NCBI RefSeq assembly: GCF_008000815.1
Contig: NZ_CP042806.1
Coordinates: 5,580,001 to 5,644,000, forward strand
DNA from: Terriglobus albidus
Lineage (GTDB): Bacteria; Acidobacteriota; Terriglobia; Terriglobales; Acidobacteriaceae
Length of the DNA stretch: 64,000 nt
Direction: 5' to 3'
The position numbers and the translations under genes are program-made. Shown here one piece after another: positions 41,947-51,434 of the stretch; positions within the stretch are counted from its first letter, which is position 1; the number at the start of each line of letters is the position of its first letter. The notes beneath the pieces are model-generated. The model was not told where the DNA came from, did no database searches, and saw nothing but the letters and a program-made list of their open reading frames with translations.

Positions 41947-44670
41947 TCATTCGGAGTGGAGCGTCGTGATTGGATCGAGGCGCATGGCTCGTAGCGCCGG
42001 GATATAGCTGGCTGCAAGCGCGACGGCGGTAAGGACAACGGTGAATCCTGCGAAGGTGGGCAGATCCGTAGGTGACACGCCGTAGAGCAGACCGGACATC
42101 AGGTGAGAGACGACGAGCGCACCGGCTATACCCAGTCCAGTGCCGGCGGCAGCCAGACTGACTCCCCGGCGTAAGACCATCTTGAGGATGGTGGCTTTTT
42201 GGGCTCCCAGGGCGAGGCGGATGGCGATCTCACGTCTTTGCTCATTCACGACATATGAAATCGTTCCGTAGATTCCAAGCCCGGCGAGCAGTAACGCAGT
42301 GGCCGCAAAAAATCCCACCATCTCCATCGAGAATCGCCTGACGGAGAGCGACGTGGAGAGCACGTCATCCAGAGTCTCGCCATGGAAGACCGGGAGCTCC
42401 GGATCGATGGATTGGATCTGCGTGCGCATCTGCGAGGAGATGGCGCCGGGATCGAGTTGTCCGCGAAGAAAGATGGCCAGGTCTTTGGCGGGGCGCTGGT
42501 AGATGCTGCGGTAGATCTGCGGAATGGCCGCGTCGGCCAGCGATTCCGTACGTGCATCCGCAATGACGCCAATGATCGTTGTCCAGGGTGGCGTAGCCCC
42601 CGTCCGCCGGTCGCGACTATCCAGACGCAAGCGGACGCGTTTGCCCAACGGATCCTGATTTGGCCAATAGGTAAGAGCGGCGGCCTGATTGATGACCGCA
42701 ACCTGCGGCGTGTCTTCAAGGTCCTGATCGTTGAAAAGGCGTCCGCGTAACAGCGGCACGCTCAACAGGTGGAAGTATTCGGGCGAGACGATGGGGCTGT
42801 TGATCACGGGCGCCTCATTGTCCTTCATCTCGATGCCTTCGCGGAGCAATGGCAGCCGGCCGGGCTGGCTGTGGCCCAGGGGAAGCGCGGCTTCGTCACC
42901 GGCGGCCGCTTCTTCGACACCCGGCAGGGTTCGACTGCGGCGAAGAATCTCGCGTACCAGGACCGCTTCCTGCGTGGCCGATCGGTAGATATCAGCACTG
43001 GGATCGTTTGGCCCGGGCAGCCAGGATTGAATGGCCATAACGCGGTTGGGATTGAAACCGGGCTGCACCTTGAACAGATCCCAGAAGCTGCGCAACAGCA
43101 GACCCGCGGCGATGAGGAGCACCAGCGAGAGCGCCAACTCACTGATGACCAGTATCTGGCGAGCACGCGCACGTTCCCGTGATCCGCTGGAGCCGCGTCC
43201 TTCCTGGCGAAGCGTACCAATCAGATCGAAGCGGCTCATCAGCCACGCCGGAGCAAGCCCGAAGACGGTTCCGGTTACGACGGAGACAGCCACCGCAAAC
43301 ACCAGCACGCCCCAGTTGATCGAGATGTTGTTCAGATGCGGAAGGCTCTCCGGAATGAGCCTCAGCAGGAAATGCTGGGCGCTGAAGAGAATGGCAACAC
43401 CGGCGAGTCCGCCAAGCACGAAGAGCAGCAGGCTCTCGGCGAGGAACTGGCGGATGAGCCGCGTCCTCTGCGCCCCAAGAGCCTGACGAAGCGCGATCTC
43501 ACGGCCTCGCCCGCTCGCCCTTGCGAGCAGCAGATTGGCGACGTTGACGCAACTGATCAGCAGAACCAGGCCTACCGCGCCGAACAGCAGAATGAGAGAG
43601 GAACGAATGCTGCCGACGACGGTTTCGGTCAGTGGAATCAGACGCACGGTCCATGCGGTCTGTGCCGGATACTCCGCCGGATATTGCTTTTTCAGCGAGT
43701 CAACCAGTGCATCGAGATGTCCCTGCGCAGCCGCAATCGACAGACCGGGCTTCAGGCGCGCAATAACAGCGCGACTCGCCAAACGCAGATCGCGCTGCGG
43801 AGGCCGGAACGGCAGACCGGAAAAGCCTGCGCCCAACCACAAGTCAACATTCTGCTCGTCGCTGGTCGAGCCCTGATCGCGAAAGCCGCGCGGCATCACA
43901 CCCACAACACGATAGGCATCGTTGTCCAGGCGCAGAACCCTGCCAACAATCTGAGGGTCGGCGCCGAACTCCTTCCTCCAGAGCCCGTCGCTGATCACGA
44001 CTTCCAGGTTGTAGCCGGGAGTGGTGTCGCTGGGATCGAAGGTGCGGCCCAACTGCGCGTCCGCGCCGAGGACCGCGAAGTAATTCGGCGTGACCTGCTT
44101 GAAGCTGAGACGCAGGGGCTGCTCACTGCCCGTGAGGTTCACGTTTGCGCCGGTGCCGGTAAGCGCCACGGACTGGAAGATTCCGGAGCTCTGCAGGTCT
44201 CTCCACTCAGGGATGGAGATGCCGACGCCGTGCGCGCCTACACCGGGAAGGTCGTCCTGAACGCGCACCAACTCAGTGGGATTTGGATATGGCAATGGGT
44301 GCAGCAACGTGGCATCGATCACGCTATAGATGGCAGTGGTGGCTCCGATGCCCAGCGCCATGGTGCCGATCGCAATGGCAGAGAATCCAGGAGACTTCAA
44401 AACCATGCGGCTCGCATAGCGCAGATCGAAGAGCAGGTTCTCGAAGAAAGGAAGGCTCTGCTCAGCGTGATGACGCTCGCGGATAGCTTCGACCGGTCCA
44501 AGTTTGAGTGCGGCCTGTCTCCGCGCCTCGGCAGGCGGCATGCCGGCGCGCACGTTCTCCTCCGCCTGAAACGCAAGATGCTCGGCGAGCTCTTCCTGCA
44601 GCCGTTGGTCAGTACTCCGCCGAGTTACGAAGTTGGAAAGCCGAATTCTGAACCGCCGCAGGAATCTCAC
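41947..44670 (-). CDS. ADOP-family ABC transporter permease
   Basis: About 907 residues from GTG 44670 (VRFLRRFRIRLSNF), coupled to the PadR gene by a 4-base GTGA overlap; the open frame to 44817 is PadR antisense-shifted sequence. N-terminal soluble helices (STDQRLQEELAEHLAFQAEENVRAGMPPAEARRQAALKLG) precede a duplicated MacB-type unit: TM at about 85-105, periplasmic core, three FtsX TMs, a second core, and three final TMs ending LRAMRLDPITTLHSE. This layout defines the acidobacterial duplicated orphan permeases, which lack an ATPase gene beside them. Substrate is unknown. Confidence 0.92.
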   Translation of the reverse strand: MRFLRRFRIRLSNFVTRRSTDQRLQEELAEHLAFQAEENVRAGMPPAEARRQAALKLGPVEAIRERHHAEQSLPFFENLLFDLRYASRMVLKSPGFSAIAIGTMALGIGATTAIYSVIDATLLHPLPYPNPTELVRVQDDLPGVGAHGVGISIPEWRDLQSSGIFQSVALTGTGANVNLTGSEQPLRLSFKQVTPNYFAVLGADAQLGRTFDPSDTTPGYNLEVVISDGLWRKEFGADPQIVGRVLRLDNDAYRVVGVMPRGFRDQGSTSDEQNVDLWLGAGFSGLPFRPPQRDLRLASRAVIARLKPGLSIAAAQGHLDALVDSLKKQYPAEYPAQTAWTVRLIPLTETVVGSIRSSLILLFGAVGLVLLISCVNVANLLLARASGRGREIALRQALGAQRTRLIRQFLAESLLLFVLGGLAGVAILFSAQHFLLRLIPESLPHLNNISINWGVLVFAVAVSVVTGTVFGLAPAWLMSRFDLIGTLRQEGRGSSGSRERARARQILVISELALSLVLLIAAGLLLRSFWDLFKVQPGFNPNRVMAIQSWLPGPNDPSADIYRSATQEAVLVREILRRSRTLPGVEEAAAGDEAALPLGHSQPGRLPLLREGIEMKDNEAPVINSPIVSPEYFHLLSVPLLRGRLFNDQDLEDTPQVAVINQAAALTYWPNQDPLGKRVRLRLDSRDRRTGATPPWTTIIGVIADARTESLADAAIPQIYRSIYQRPAKDLAIFLRGQLDPGAISSQMRTQIQSIDPELPVFHGETLDDVLSTSLSVRRFSMEMVGFFAATALLLAGLGIYGTISYVVNEQRREIAIRLALGAQKATILKMVLRRGVSLAAAGTGLGIAGALVVSHLMSGLLYGVSPTDLPTFAGFTVVLTAVALAASYIPALRAMRLDPITTLHSE

Positions 44671-45029
44671 GGTAAATCCTCCGCCTTGACTTTGAAAAAG
44701 CGAGCGATGATGGCCGCGGTCTGCTCCCACTCGCGGGTCTCTGCCTGAAGTTGCTTGCGGCCGGCCGCGGTAAGCCGATAGAAGCGCGCTCGGCGCTTGT
44801 TCTCCGACACGCCCCACTCGGATGCGATCGAGCCTTCATGCTCCAGCCGGAGCAGGAGCGGATAGAGCGTGCCCTGATTGACAGCCAGAAGGTCTCCGCT
44901 GATCTGCTCGATGCGACGGGCAATCCCCCAACCATGCTGCGGCCCAAGGACATCGAGTGTCTTGAGGACCATCAGCGCGAGCGTACCTTGCAAAACGTCT
45001 GGCTTTTCTTTCACGGGGCTTTCCTTCAT
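44667..45029 (-). CDS. PadR-family transcriptional regulator
   Basis: 120 residues from the ATG at 45029 (MKESPVKEKPDVLQGTLALMVLKTLDVLGPQHGWGIARRIEQIS). The frame is open to 45461 but the upstream part is promoter and repeat DNA. Winged-helix with recognition region VNQGTLYPLLLRLEHEGSIASEWG and C-terminal coiled segment (AAGRKQLQAETREWEQTAAII) for dimerisation. It precedes and overlaps the ADOP permease gene, so it very likely represses it. TGTCA words at 45141-45145 and in GTGTCAT (45154-45160), and ATGACAC (45063-45069), are candidate operators. Confidence 0.92.
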   Translation of the reverse strand: MKESPVKEKPDVLQGTLALMVLKTLDVLGPQHGWGIARRIEQISGDLLAVNQGTLYPLLLRLEHEGSIASEWGVSENKRRARFYRLTAAGRKQLQAETREWEQTAAIIARFFKVKAEDLP

Positions 45030-45233
45030 GGCAAATGAACCTTTAGGTTTCCAACAGGAATAATGACACGCTTCTTTTGGGAAAACAACAGGAGATTTAA
45101 AAACTTCCTTTGACGGCAGATCCAGAAGAGTTCTCAGGAATGTCAAAAAAAGAGTGTCATGGTTCCGTGGATGGATAGAGACAGCCACGGAGCGTTGGGC
45201 TGTATCGGACAAACTCCGGGCGGAACTGAACTT

Positions 45234-45352
45234 GGCCTCAGCGGCTAAAGCCGCCGTATTTTGTGGCTTGTTATCGCACGGCTGAAGCCGTGCGCTTAAG
45301 CAAGGCATTCGCACCTCCGGTGCGAAATAGTTGCGCCAAGCGCAACTATCAT
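45234..45352. repeat. palindromic TTTAGCC-type repeat (copy E)
   Basis: CCTCAGCGGCTAAAGCCGC is followed by CGCACGGCTGAAGCCGTGCG, CTTAAGCAAGGC, TTCGCACCTCCGGTGCGAA and TTGCGCCAAGCGCAA. The CTTAAGCAAG...GCAC...GTGCGAA section matches the fragment left of the IS5 element (36390-36420), and the first hairpin matches copy D. Confidence 0.8.
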
Positions 45353-45397
45353 CGAGCCGTGTTCCAACAACTGATACGGAGGACGTCGAAGAAGTTC

Positions 45398-45590
45398 TTG
45401 TCATAAATGTTGTCATCCTGAGCAACGCGAAGGACCTGCTTTTCAACGCTTCGGATGGCAAGGATCTTCATGATTGATCTCGGGGACTTCAGGGACAGGA
45501 CACCAGGGCGTATCCATACAACAGCCCGAACAAGAGAACTATAGAGCGGGCTTTCAGCCGTTTATTCTTTCCTGGGCCTGGGACTTGAAG
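45398..45590. repeat. composite dispersed repeat (copy 3)
   Basis: Contains TTGTCATCCTGAGCAACGCG followed by AAGGACCTGCTTTTC (45410-45444), a widespread intergenic repeat type, then AGGACACCAGGGCGTATCC...ACAGCCCGAAC (from 45497) and ACTATAGAGCGGGCTTTCAGCC (in parts), matching 47448-47541. Thus 45030-45648 is the PadR promoter plus two repeat units, with no further gene. Confidence 0.8.
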
Positions 45591-45648
45591 CGAGCTATGA
45601 TGAGCCTACCCATGCTGTAGACTTCAACCGGACCCTAAAAAATCAACT

Positions 45649-46170
45649 ATGCGATTCTCTGGCAAGCTTTTCGCAGTAGTCCTTTTCGCCTCCATTTCTG
45701 TCCTGGCTGAAAGCAAGAACCCGGCAGACTATCCGCTCCGTGTCCATGTCTATCCCCATCAAAAGGTTCACTTCTACAAAGGCACCACCGAGGAAGAATC
45801 CAAGGGCGAGGGTATCGCTAACCTCTATGAAAACGGCGTGCCGCACGGCGTCGAATTCACCTTTGACTGCTCGCAGAACGTTAAAGGAAACCCTGGGTTT
45901 GAAACTTACCCCGCGAAGTGGAAGAAGCCCAACCAGGAACTCGTCGTACTCGTACCCGTGTTCGCTAAGACGAATGCCTACTTCACCTGCAACTTCAAAA
46001 CCAGCGTCAAGGACGAGGTCTACGCGGTGAACAAGGGCAAGCTAATCAAGGTGCCGGGCGTTCAATACAAGGACTGGATGACAAAACACAACTACGATCC
46101 TGAACATGGCCTGAACACTCCTACCAATATCCAGCAGGAGAAGGAAGACAGCGACTCACCGACGAAATAA
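45649..46170 (+). CDS. secreted protein of unknown function
   Basis: 173 residues with a Sec signal (MRFSGKLFAVVLFASISVLAES). The mature part is beta-rich: PLRVHVYPHQKVHFYKG, EGIANLYENGVPHGVEFTFDCSQN, and two Cys likely joined by a disulfide. The tail is acidic and disordered (NIQQEKEDSDSPTK). The pattern is seen in acidobacterial secreted proteins, but no function is known. Confidence 0.75.
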   Translation: MRFSGKLFAVVLFASISVLAESKNPADYPLRVHVYPHQKVHFYKGTTEEESKGEGIANLYENGVPHGVEFTFDCSQNVKGNPGFETYPAKWKKPNQELVVLVPVFAKTNAYFTCNFKTSVKDEVYAVNKGKLIKVPGVQYKDWMTKHNYDPEHGLNTPTNIQQEKEDSDSPTK

Positions 46171-46318
46171 CGCCCGTCGAATCACCTCATCGGAGACAGG
46201 CCACCACTCTTAGCCACATGACGCTCTTATCGGAAGCCAGCAACCCCGCACCACCGGGATGCTGGCTTCCCGGTATGTAGGCCGTATTGATTCTTCCGCC
46301 GGACGGTTCTTCTATAGA

Positions 46319-47425
46319 ATGGCTGCAATTATGCGCAGTATTGCCCTTTTGGTTCTGGTGATGCAGATTGCTTCAGCTTACGGCCAGACAACAGCTCGTC
46401 TATACGGCAACGTTGTCCCCCAAGCAACTTGGCAGGAGGCGAAGCCTGAAGCTGCAGGGTATTCCGGCGAAAAGCTGGAGGCATTGCGCGGCTGGCTGAA
46501 GGTGCAAGATACCGAGTCGATGATGGTGATCGTGCAGGGACGGGTCATCTTCTCCTACGGCGACGTTGCGCACGTCAGCAAGATTGCCTCGGTTCGTAAG
46601 AGTATCGTCGGGATGCTTTACGGAAACTACGTCGTTGCGAACAAGATCGATCTCTACAAGACCGTCACAGAGGTGGGTCTGCAGGAGTCCACGCCATTTC
46701 TCCCTATTGAATCCCACGCGACTCTTGAGCAATTGCTCGAGGGACGTTCCGGCATCTATACAGATCCCGACGATACTCTGCCGAGACGCGGCTCAGAGTA
46801 TCCGGGAACGTATTTCGTTTATCAAAATTGGGACTTCAACGCCGCCGGCACAGCCTTTGAAAAATTGGCGGGAAAAGGAATCTACGAAACGCTAGGGTCG
46901 GACTTGGCCACGCCGTTAGGCATGCAGGATTTCGATCTCAAGAAGCAGCACAAGTTTCCGTCCACCGGAAGCGTTCATCCGGAGTATGCGATGTACCTGT
47001 CCACTCGGGACATGGCGCGCTTAGGACTATTGATGCTCGATTTCGGCGTTTGGAATGGTAAGAACATAATTCCCTCAGACTGGGTCCGTTACATGACCTC
47101 GCTAACGACCTCTTTCAAGGATATGCACCCGGACGTGTTTCAGAACGCAGGTGAGCCTGAGCGATGGGGCTTCGGCGCTACATGGTGGGTATGGGACCAG
47201 CCAGCGTTTCCCGGCTCTGTTTACTCTGGGTTTATGCAGGGTGCGTACTCAGCCATGGGTACAGGAGGGACGTTCATCACAGTGTTGCCCGCCAAGAATA
47301 TGGTCGTCGTGCACAAAGTCGATATCGACCGAAGCGAACACGCCACCGTATCCCCCTCAAGCTATATCGCGATGCTCACGATGATTGCCAATAGCTATTG
47401 TGGAGATTCGTGTTCCGGCAACTGA
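46319..47425 (+). CDS. secreted serine hydrolase, class C beta-lactamase fold
   Basis: About 368 residues from the ATG at 46319 (46331 is equally possible). A signal peptide (SIALLVLVMQIASAYGQ) precedes the fold. The nucleophile motif SxxK is seen as ASVRKSIVG, and the YxN motif as VYQNWDF. The sequence LEQLLEGRSGIY...WDFNAAGTAFEKLAGKGIYE is like 6-aminohexanoate-dimer hydrolases and esterases of this family. Probably a periplasmic esterase, amidase or D-Ala peptidase; a beta-lactam role is not indicated. Confidence 0.88.
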   Translation: MAAIMRSIALLVLVMQIASAYGQTTARLYGNVVPQATWQEAKPEAAGYSGEKLEALRGWLKVQDTESMMVIVQGRVIFSYGDVAHVSKIASVRKSIVGMLYGNYVVANKIDLYKTVTEVGLQESTPFLPIESHATLEQLLEGRSGIYTDPDDTLPRRGSEYPGTYFVYQNWDFNAAGTAFEKLAGKGIYETLGSDLATPLGMQDFDLKKQHKFPSTGSVHPEYAMYLSTRDMARLGLLMLDFGVWNGKNIIPSDWVRYMTSLTTSFKDMHPDVFQNAGEPERWGFGATWWVWDQPAFPGSVYSGFMQGAYSAMGTGGTFITVLPAKNMVVVHKVDIDRSEHATVSPSSYIAMLTMIANSYCGDSCSGN

Positions 47426-47447
47426 TGTGAAGTACCTCGAAGAAGAT

Positions 47448-47610
47448 AGGACACCGGGGTGTATCAATACAACAGCCCGAACAGGAGAACTATAGAGCGG
47501 GCCTTCAGCCCTCTAATTCTTTACTGGGCCTGGCACCTGGGGCGTTGCCCCAGGCTGGTATAGAACGCGCCTTCAGCGCTCAAAGCTGTCGCCCTTTTGT
47601 CATCTTGAGC
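47448..47610. repeat. composite dispersed repeat (copy 4)
   Basis: Opposite orientation to copies 1 and 2: ACTATAGAGCGGGCCTTCAG, CCTGGGGCGTTGCCCCAGG (a third palindrome length), CTGGTATAGAACGCGCCTTC and AGCGCT, ending with TTTGTCATCTTGAGC. It opens the reading frame of the next gene upstream of its likely start. Confidence 0.82.
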
Positions 47611-47733
47611 ATGGGACGGACAGACCCTGCAGTGGAATGGAACGATGCGAGCGTTCAATGGTTCGACGAGAGCATACTACGGACAGAACGGTTCGCTACT
47701 GCAATCCATGGTGGCGAAGCCTTAGTGACATCG

Positions 47734-48579
47734 ATGCCACAAGACCCTAATTCACTTACCGGCGAAGAGATTGATGCCCTCTGGAGCATCCGTGATCCGG
47801 TGAATGGCGAGATCAAACTGAAGAAGGCCTTGACCGAGTACCCCGCATCCGCAGATGAACTGCACACCCAGATTGCAAGATCCCAGGGGCTTCAGGGCAG
47901 ATTCCACGAAGCATGGGAAGAGATCGCGAAGGTCTCAACAACTCCCCATGAAGTTGTCCAGATCAGGGTCCAGTTAGAGTCCGGACGACTGAAAAACACC
48001 TCGGGCGACACAAAAGAATCGCAAGCCCATTTTCTGAAGGCCTTTGCCTTGGCCAAACAGGGGCATTTCGATTTCTATGCGGTCGATGCCGCCCATATGC
48101 TCGGCATCGTCTCAGAAGGACAGGAATCGATCCAATGGAACGAAAAGGCACTCAAACTTGCGGCAAACTCAAAGAACGAAAGAGCGCGGAAATGGAGGGG
48201 CAGCCTACTCAACAACCTGGGATGGTCGTATTTCAACATGGGCGACTTCAATACGGCACTGGTCACGTTTGAGTCTGCTCTTGAGTTTCAGCAAACGACT
48301 GGCAATCCCGTACGTATTCGTATCCCAAGGTGGGCTGTGGCCCGGTGCCTCCGCGCTTTGAAAAGATACGATGAGGCGTTTGCCATCCAAAATGACCTGA
48401 TTCAATATCCAGAGCAGGGTTATGTCTCAGAAGAACTCGGAGAACTTCTTCTTGTTATGGGGCGTCCCGATGAGGCCAAGCCTCGATTCAGAAGGGCATA
48501 CGAGCTTTTGAGCCCGAGTTTGAGTTCCGACCCGAATGAAAGAACACGTCTTGCTCCGCTCAAGGAACTGAGCCAATAA
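47734..48579 (+). CDS. TPR-repeat protein, cytoplasmic
   Basis: About 281 residues from the ATG at 47734 (MPQDPNSLTGEEIDALW). Earlier in-frame starts at 47611 and 47545 are possible, but the latter is repeat DNA. At least four TPR-like helical pairs are visible (QIARSQGLQGRFHEAWEEIAK; SLLNNLGWSYFNMGDFNTALVTFESAL; AVARCLRALKRYDEAFAI; ELLLVMGRPDEAKPRFRRAYELL). No signal peptide. Probably a protein-protein scaffold; partner unknown. Confidence 0.75.
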   Translation: MPQDPNSLTGEEIDALWSIRDPVNGEIKLKKALTEYPASADELHTQIARSQGLQGRFHEAWEEIAKVSTTPHEVVQIRVQLESGRLKNTSGDTKESQAHFLKAFALAKQGHFDFYAVDAAHMLGIVSEGQESIQWNEKALKLAANSKNERARKWRGSLLNNLGWSYFNMGDFNTALVTFESALEFQQTTGNPVRIRIPRWAVARCLRALKRYDEAFAIQNDLIQYPEQGYVSEELGELLLVMGRPDEAKPRFRRAYELLSPSLSSDPNERTRLAPLKELSQ

Positions 48580-48742
48580 AAAGGCAGGCAGTCAATGGCG
48601 GATTCGATGCCCATAAACGCGCTTAGCGCAAGCTGCAGATTGACGTTACCGGGGAGCCGGCTTCTCGAAGAGCGATTCTCAGATTTTTCTTCCTCTCGCG
48701 AACAATTCGCCTCGTCGGGGTGTCTAATCTCATCGAACGCCA

Positions 48743-51241
48743 ATGAAAGCTCCGAACGTCTTAGCCTTCTTCGTCCTCATCTCCATTGCCTCCACGTCAA
48801 CCTGTCTTGCACAGGAGCGTGCGACGTATTCTGGGAATGACCTTCCTACGAATAAAGGTAAGGCAGTGCCTTGCGATACAGGTTCGAGTTTCCGTGAGGA
48901 CACGAAGGCGGCATCCTCAGGCGATAGAAAAGCCATGTATACACTCGGGTGCCGGTACGAACGTGGTGACGGAACCCAAAAAGCCCCTGCCAAAGCAATT
49001 GTCTGGTACCGAAAGGCAGCAAGTGCCGGGTCGACTCAAGGAATGAACCGTCTGGGCGAGATCTATCGAGACGGAGACGACGGTGCTAAAGATTATGGCA
49101 AAGCGCAGTCATGGTTTAAAAAGGCCGCCGCAGGCGGTAGTTCCGATGCGATGAACAACCTGGGGTTACTTTATTCCTACCAGCGTAATTTTCCCCCGGA
49201 CTATAAGGCAGCTCTCGATTGGTTCCAGCGCTCGGCCAAGCTCGGCAACTCCGAAGCAATAAACAACCTCGGCATGATGTACCTGGAAGCGCGAGGCGTT
49301 ACCCGGAGCTATGTCACGGCGCGCGAGTGGTTTGAACGCGCTGCTGCTCTGAATAACAATTCAGGCCGAATCGACCTCGGTTATCTCTACCAGCTTGGTC
49401 TCGGTGTCACCAAGGACATGCCGAAGGCTATCCAGCTTTATGAAACCGCTGCAGCGGAGGAACATCCCCAGGCAATCGAGATGCTCGGTCAGCTTTACAG
49501 GGATGGCACAGGAGTCCCCAAGGACCTGGAGAAGGCGCGTCAGTACTTTGAAAAAGCTGCAGCGCTGAATGACACAGGAGCAATGTACTCGCTTGGCGAG
49601 ATGTACGACGGATCGCGGGGCTTTCCGCGCGATCCCGCTAAGGCAAAGTATTGGTACGAGCGCGCCGCGTCGAGAGCCGATCAATCCCTGGCCAATCAGT
49701 GGGTAAGTGAATGGGCGATGGAGCGGCTTGGCGACAGCTACCAGTCAGGCATTTTCACTGAGCGTAACTATCAAACATCCCTGGATTGGTTCAGGAAAGC
49801 GGCTCAGGTCTTCAATTCACCAAATGCGATGGATCGGATTGCAGGCTTCTATGAGTACGGGTACGGCGTTCCGAAGGATGCGGTGGAGGCTCAGAAATGG
49901 CACGCGAGAGCAACTGCCTTGCGCCCCCCACCTCCGCCCGTTACGCCTCAATGTGCAGAGTATGATCTCGAAACCAAACTCCGCGTTTTCGATCAACTGG
50001 GCCGCCATGCGATAGCGATTGAGAAGCGCAATCTCACAAAGGCTGCATGCAAACTGGGAAACTATACGCTTGCGCCGAACCAAGTGGCACACGCCTGGCG
50101 CATGTGGAGAACAAGAGCGGACGACGGTTCTACCGCCGGATGCCACGACCTTTCCGACAACCATTCCCTGAATGGCGTCAGCATCGCTTCACCCACACTG
50201 TTGCCTCCGGTTTGTTCCGGCCTGGAAGTCCACGACTTTGCCGACGGACCCTTTGTACCGTACTGGACGGCCTACAACACAGATCCAATGCCTCCTCCGC
50301 CGAATTTGACTCTCAGCATCCCAAAGACTGAATACCTGGAAGGCGAGCATGTGCGCCTGCGCCTGAACGTAGACGGTATCGATGCCGTGACGCCAAAGAC
50401 GGACCAGGGCTGTCCGGTATTTCTCCGCACCGTCATCTCTTCCGCGGGCCTTATTCGCATTGACGAAATGACGCCGGTAACTCCTGATATAAGTGGCAGC
50501 TTTTTCCTGGCCATCAACTGCCACGAGACCGCATTTCATGGACCGCAGAACCATGAGTTCGAATTTAATGAGAACCAATACTTCGAGCAGAAGGTGTCCT
50601 ATAAGGTGCATTTCTTCACACTGGCCGGAAGGTCGCCGCAGGGGGAGATCCGTCTGGTGGAATCGAACTCCACCGCGATCGTGTTTAAAGATCCGGCGGA
50701 GATACCGCGGCAATGGGGGCCTACAGAACAGGGAGTGCGCGTCGACCTGACTCTGGATAAAACAAGATTTCAGGTGGGTGAAGACATTTCAGCGCACATT
50801 GCAGTACAGGTGGTCGACTCGAAAGAGCCAGTGTTCGGAGAACCGTTTGTTCGCCGTGAAGCATTTTTTCCCAACTTTGACGGCGGCTTCCATCTTTCGA
50901 TCCTCGATGCAAACGCCTCGCCGGAATACAACGATCACAGCGCCAATCTGTACGCACTTCCATCAGGGAGCAGCGGCCCCATCGTCTGCCCTCCTGCGCT
51001 GAAGGTAGGCAAAGTGATTCCGCTGGAACGTTCCCTTCGCGATTTCAAATTGCTGCCCACAAGACCAGGTACCTATCAGCTTTCTGTCACGTGGAGCCCG
51101 TACCATTCACGTTTCTCAGAGTGTCCCGATCAGCGTCCCACGCCACCTGAACAACCGTTTGTCACGGCAAGGTCAAAAACAGTCACGATTACTATCGTCG
51201 ACAAGTCACCCGCCGCAGCCCTGCCGCCATCTCCAGAGTGA
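48743..51241 (+). CDS. secreted Sel1-repeat protein with large C-terminal beta domain
   Basis: 832 residues. A Sec signal (VLAFFVLISIASTSTCLAQ) is followed by about nine Sel1-like repeats (residues 60-410; for example AMYTLGCRYERGDGTQKAPAKAIVWYRKAA, IEMLGQLYRDGTGVPKDLEKARQYFEKAA) and a Pro-rich linker (ALRPPPPPVTP). Residues about 430-830 are beta-rich, Ig-like (LTLSIPKTEYLEGEHVRLRLNVDG, LDKTRFQVGEDISAHIAVQV), with a C-terminal Pro tail. The combination suggests a periplasmic or surface adaptor. Function unknown. Confidence 0.85.
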   Translation: MKAPNVLAFFVLISIASTSTCLAQERATYSGNDLPTNKGKAVPCDTGSSFREDTKAASSGDRKAMYTLGCRYERGDGTQKAPAKAIVWYRKAASAGSTQGMNRLGEIYRDGDDGAKDYGKAQSWFKKAAAGGSSDAMNNLGLLYSYQRNFPPDYKAALDWFQRSAKLGNSEAINNLGMMYLEARGVTRSYVTAREWFERAAALNNNSGRIDLGYLYQLGLGVTKDMPKAIQLYETAAAEEHPQAIEMLGQLYRDGTGVPKDLEKARQYFEKAAALNDTGAMYSLGEMYDGSRGFPRDPAKAKYWYERAASRADQSLANQWVSEWAMERLGDSYQSGIFTERNYQTSLDWFRKAAQVFNSPNAMDRIAGFYEYGYGVPKDAVEAQKWHARATALRPPPPPVTPQCAEYDLETKLRVFDQLGRHAIAIEKRNLTKAACKLGNYTLAPNQVAHAWRMWRTRADDGSTAGCHDLSDNHSLNGVSIASPTLLPPVCSGLEVHDFADGPFVPYWTAYNTDPMPPPPNLTLSIPKTEYLEGEHVRLRLNVDGIDAVTPKTDQGCPVFLRTVISSAGLIRIDEMTPVTPDISGSFFLAINCHETAFHGPQNHEFEFNENQYFEQKVSYKVHFFTLAGRSPQGEIRLVESNSTAIVFKDPAEIPRQWGPTEQGVRVDLTLDKTRFQVGEDISAHIAVQVVDSKEPVFGEPFVRREAFFPNFDGGFHLSILDANASPEYNDHSANLYALPSGSSGPIVCPPALKVGKVIPLERSLRDFKLLPTRPGTYQLSVTWSPYHSRFSECPDQRPTPPEQPFVTARSKTVTITIVDKSPAAALPPSPE

Positions 51242-51434
51242 TCCCGGCTAGCGTACATACGTCAAGGTCAAAGTAACGCTCCCTGGATGCACATCCCTGC
51301 TTTCGCCATGCGATGTTTCACTCCGCGCGCGGACGACCGTAGGCGTGACCCCAGCCATTCTGTCATGCCGGTTGGGGTCGAGTCAGTAGCGACAAACGCG
51401 CTTCACGGAAGGTCTGCCGTACGGCGAAAGTGCT

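Noticed and set aside
41947-44817. Long plus-strand open frames under the ADOP gene, up to 470 codons
   Set aside because: They are antisense shadows of a high-GC coding region with low-complexity translations; the minus-strand protein has clear domains.
45030-45461. N-terminal extension of PadR
   Set aside because: PadR proteins start near the winged helix; the extra frame covers the promoter and a palindromic repeat.
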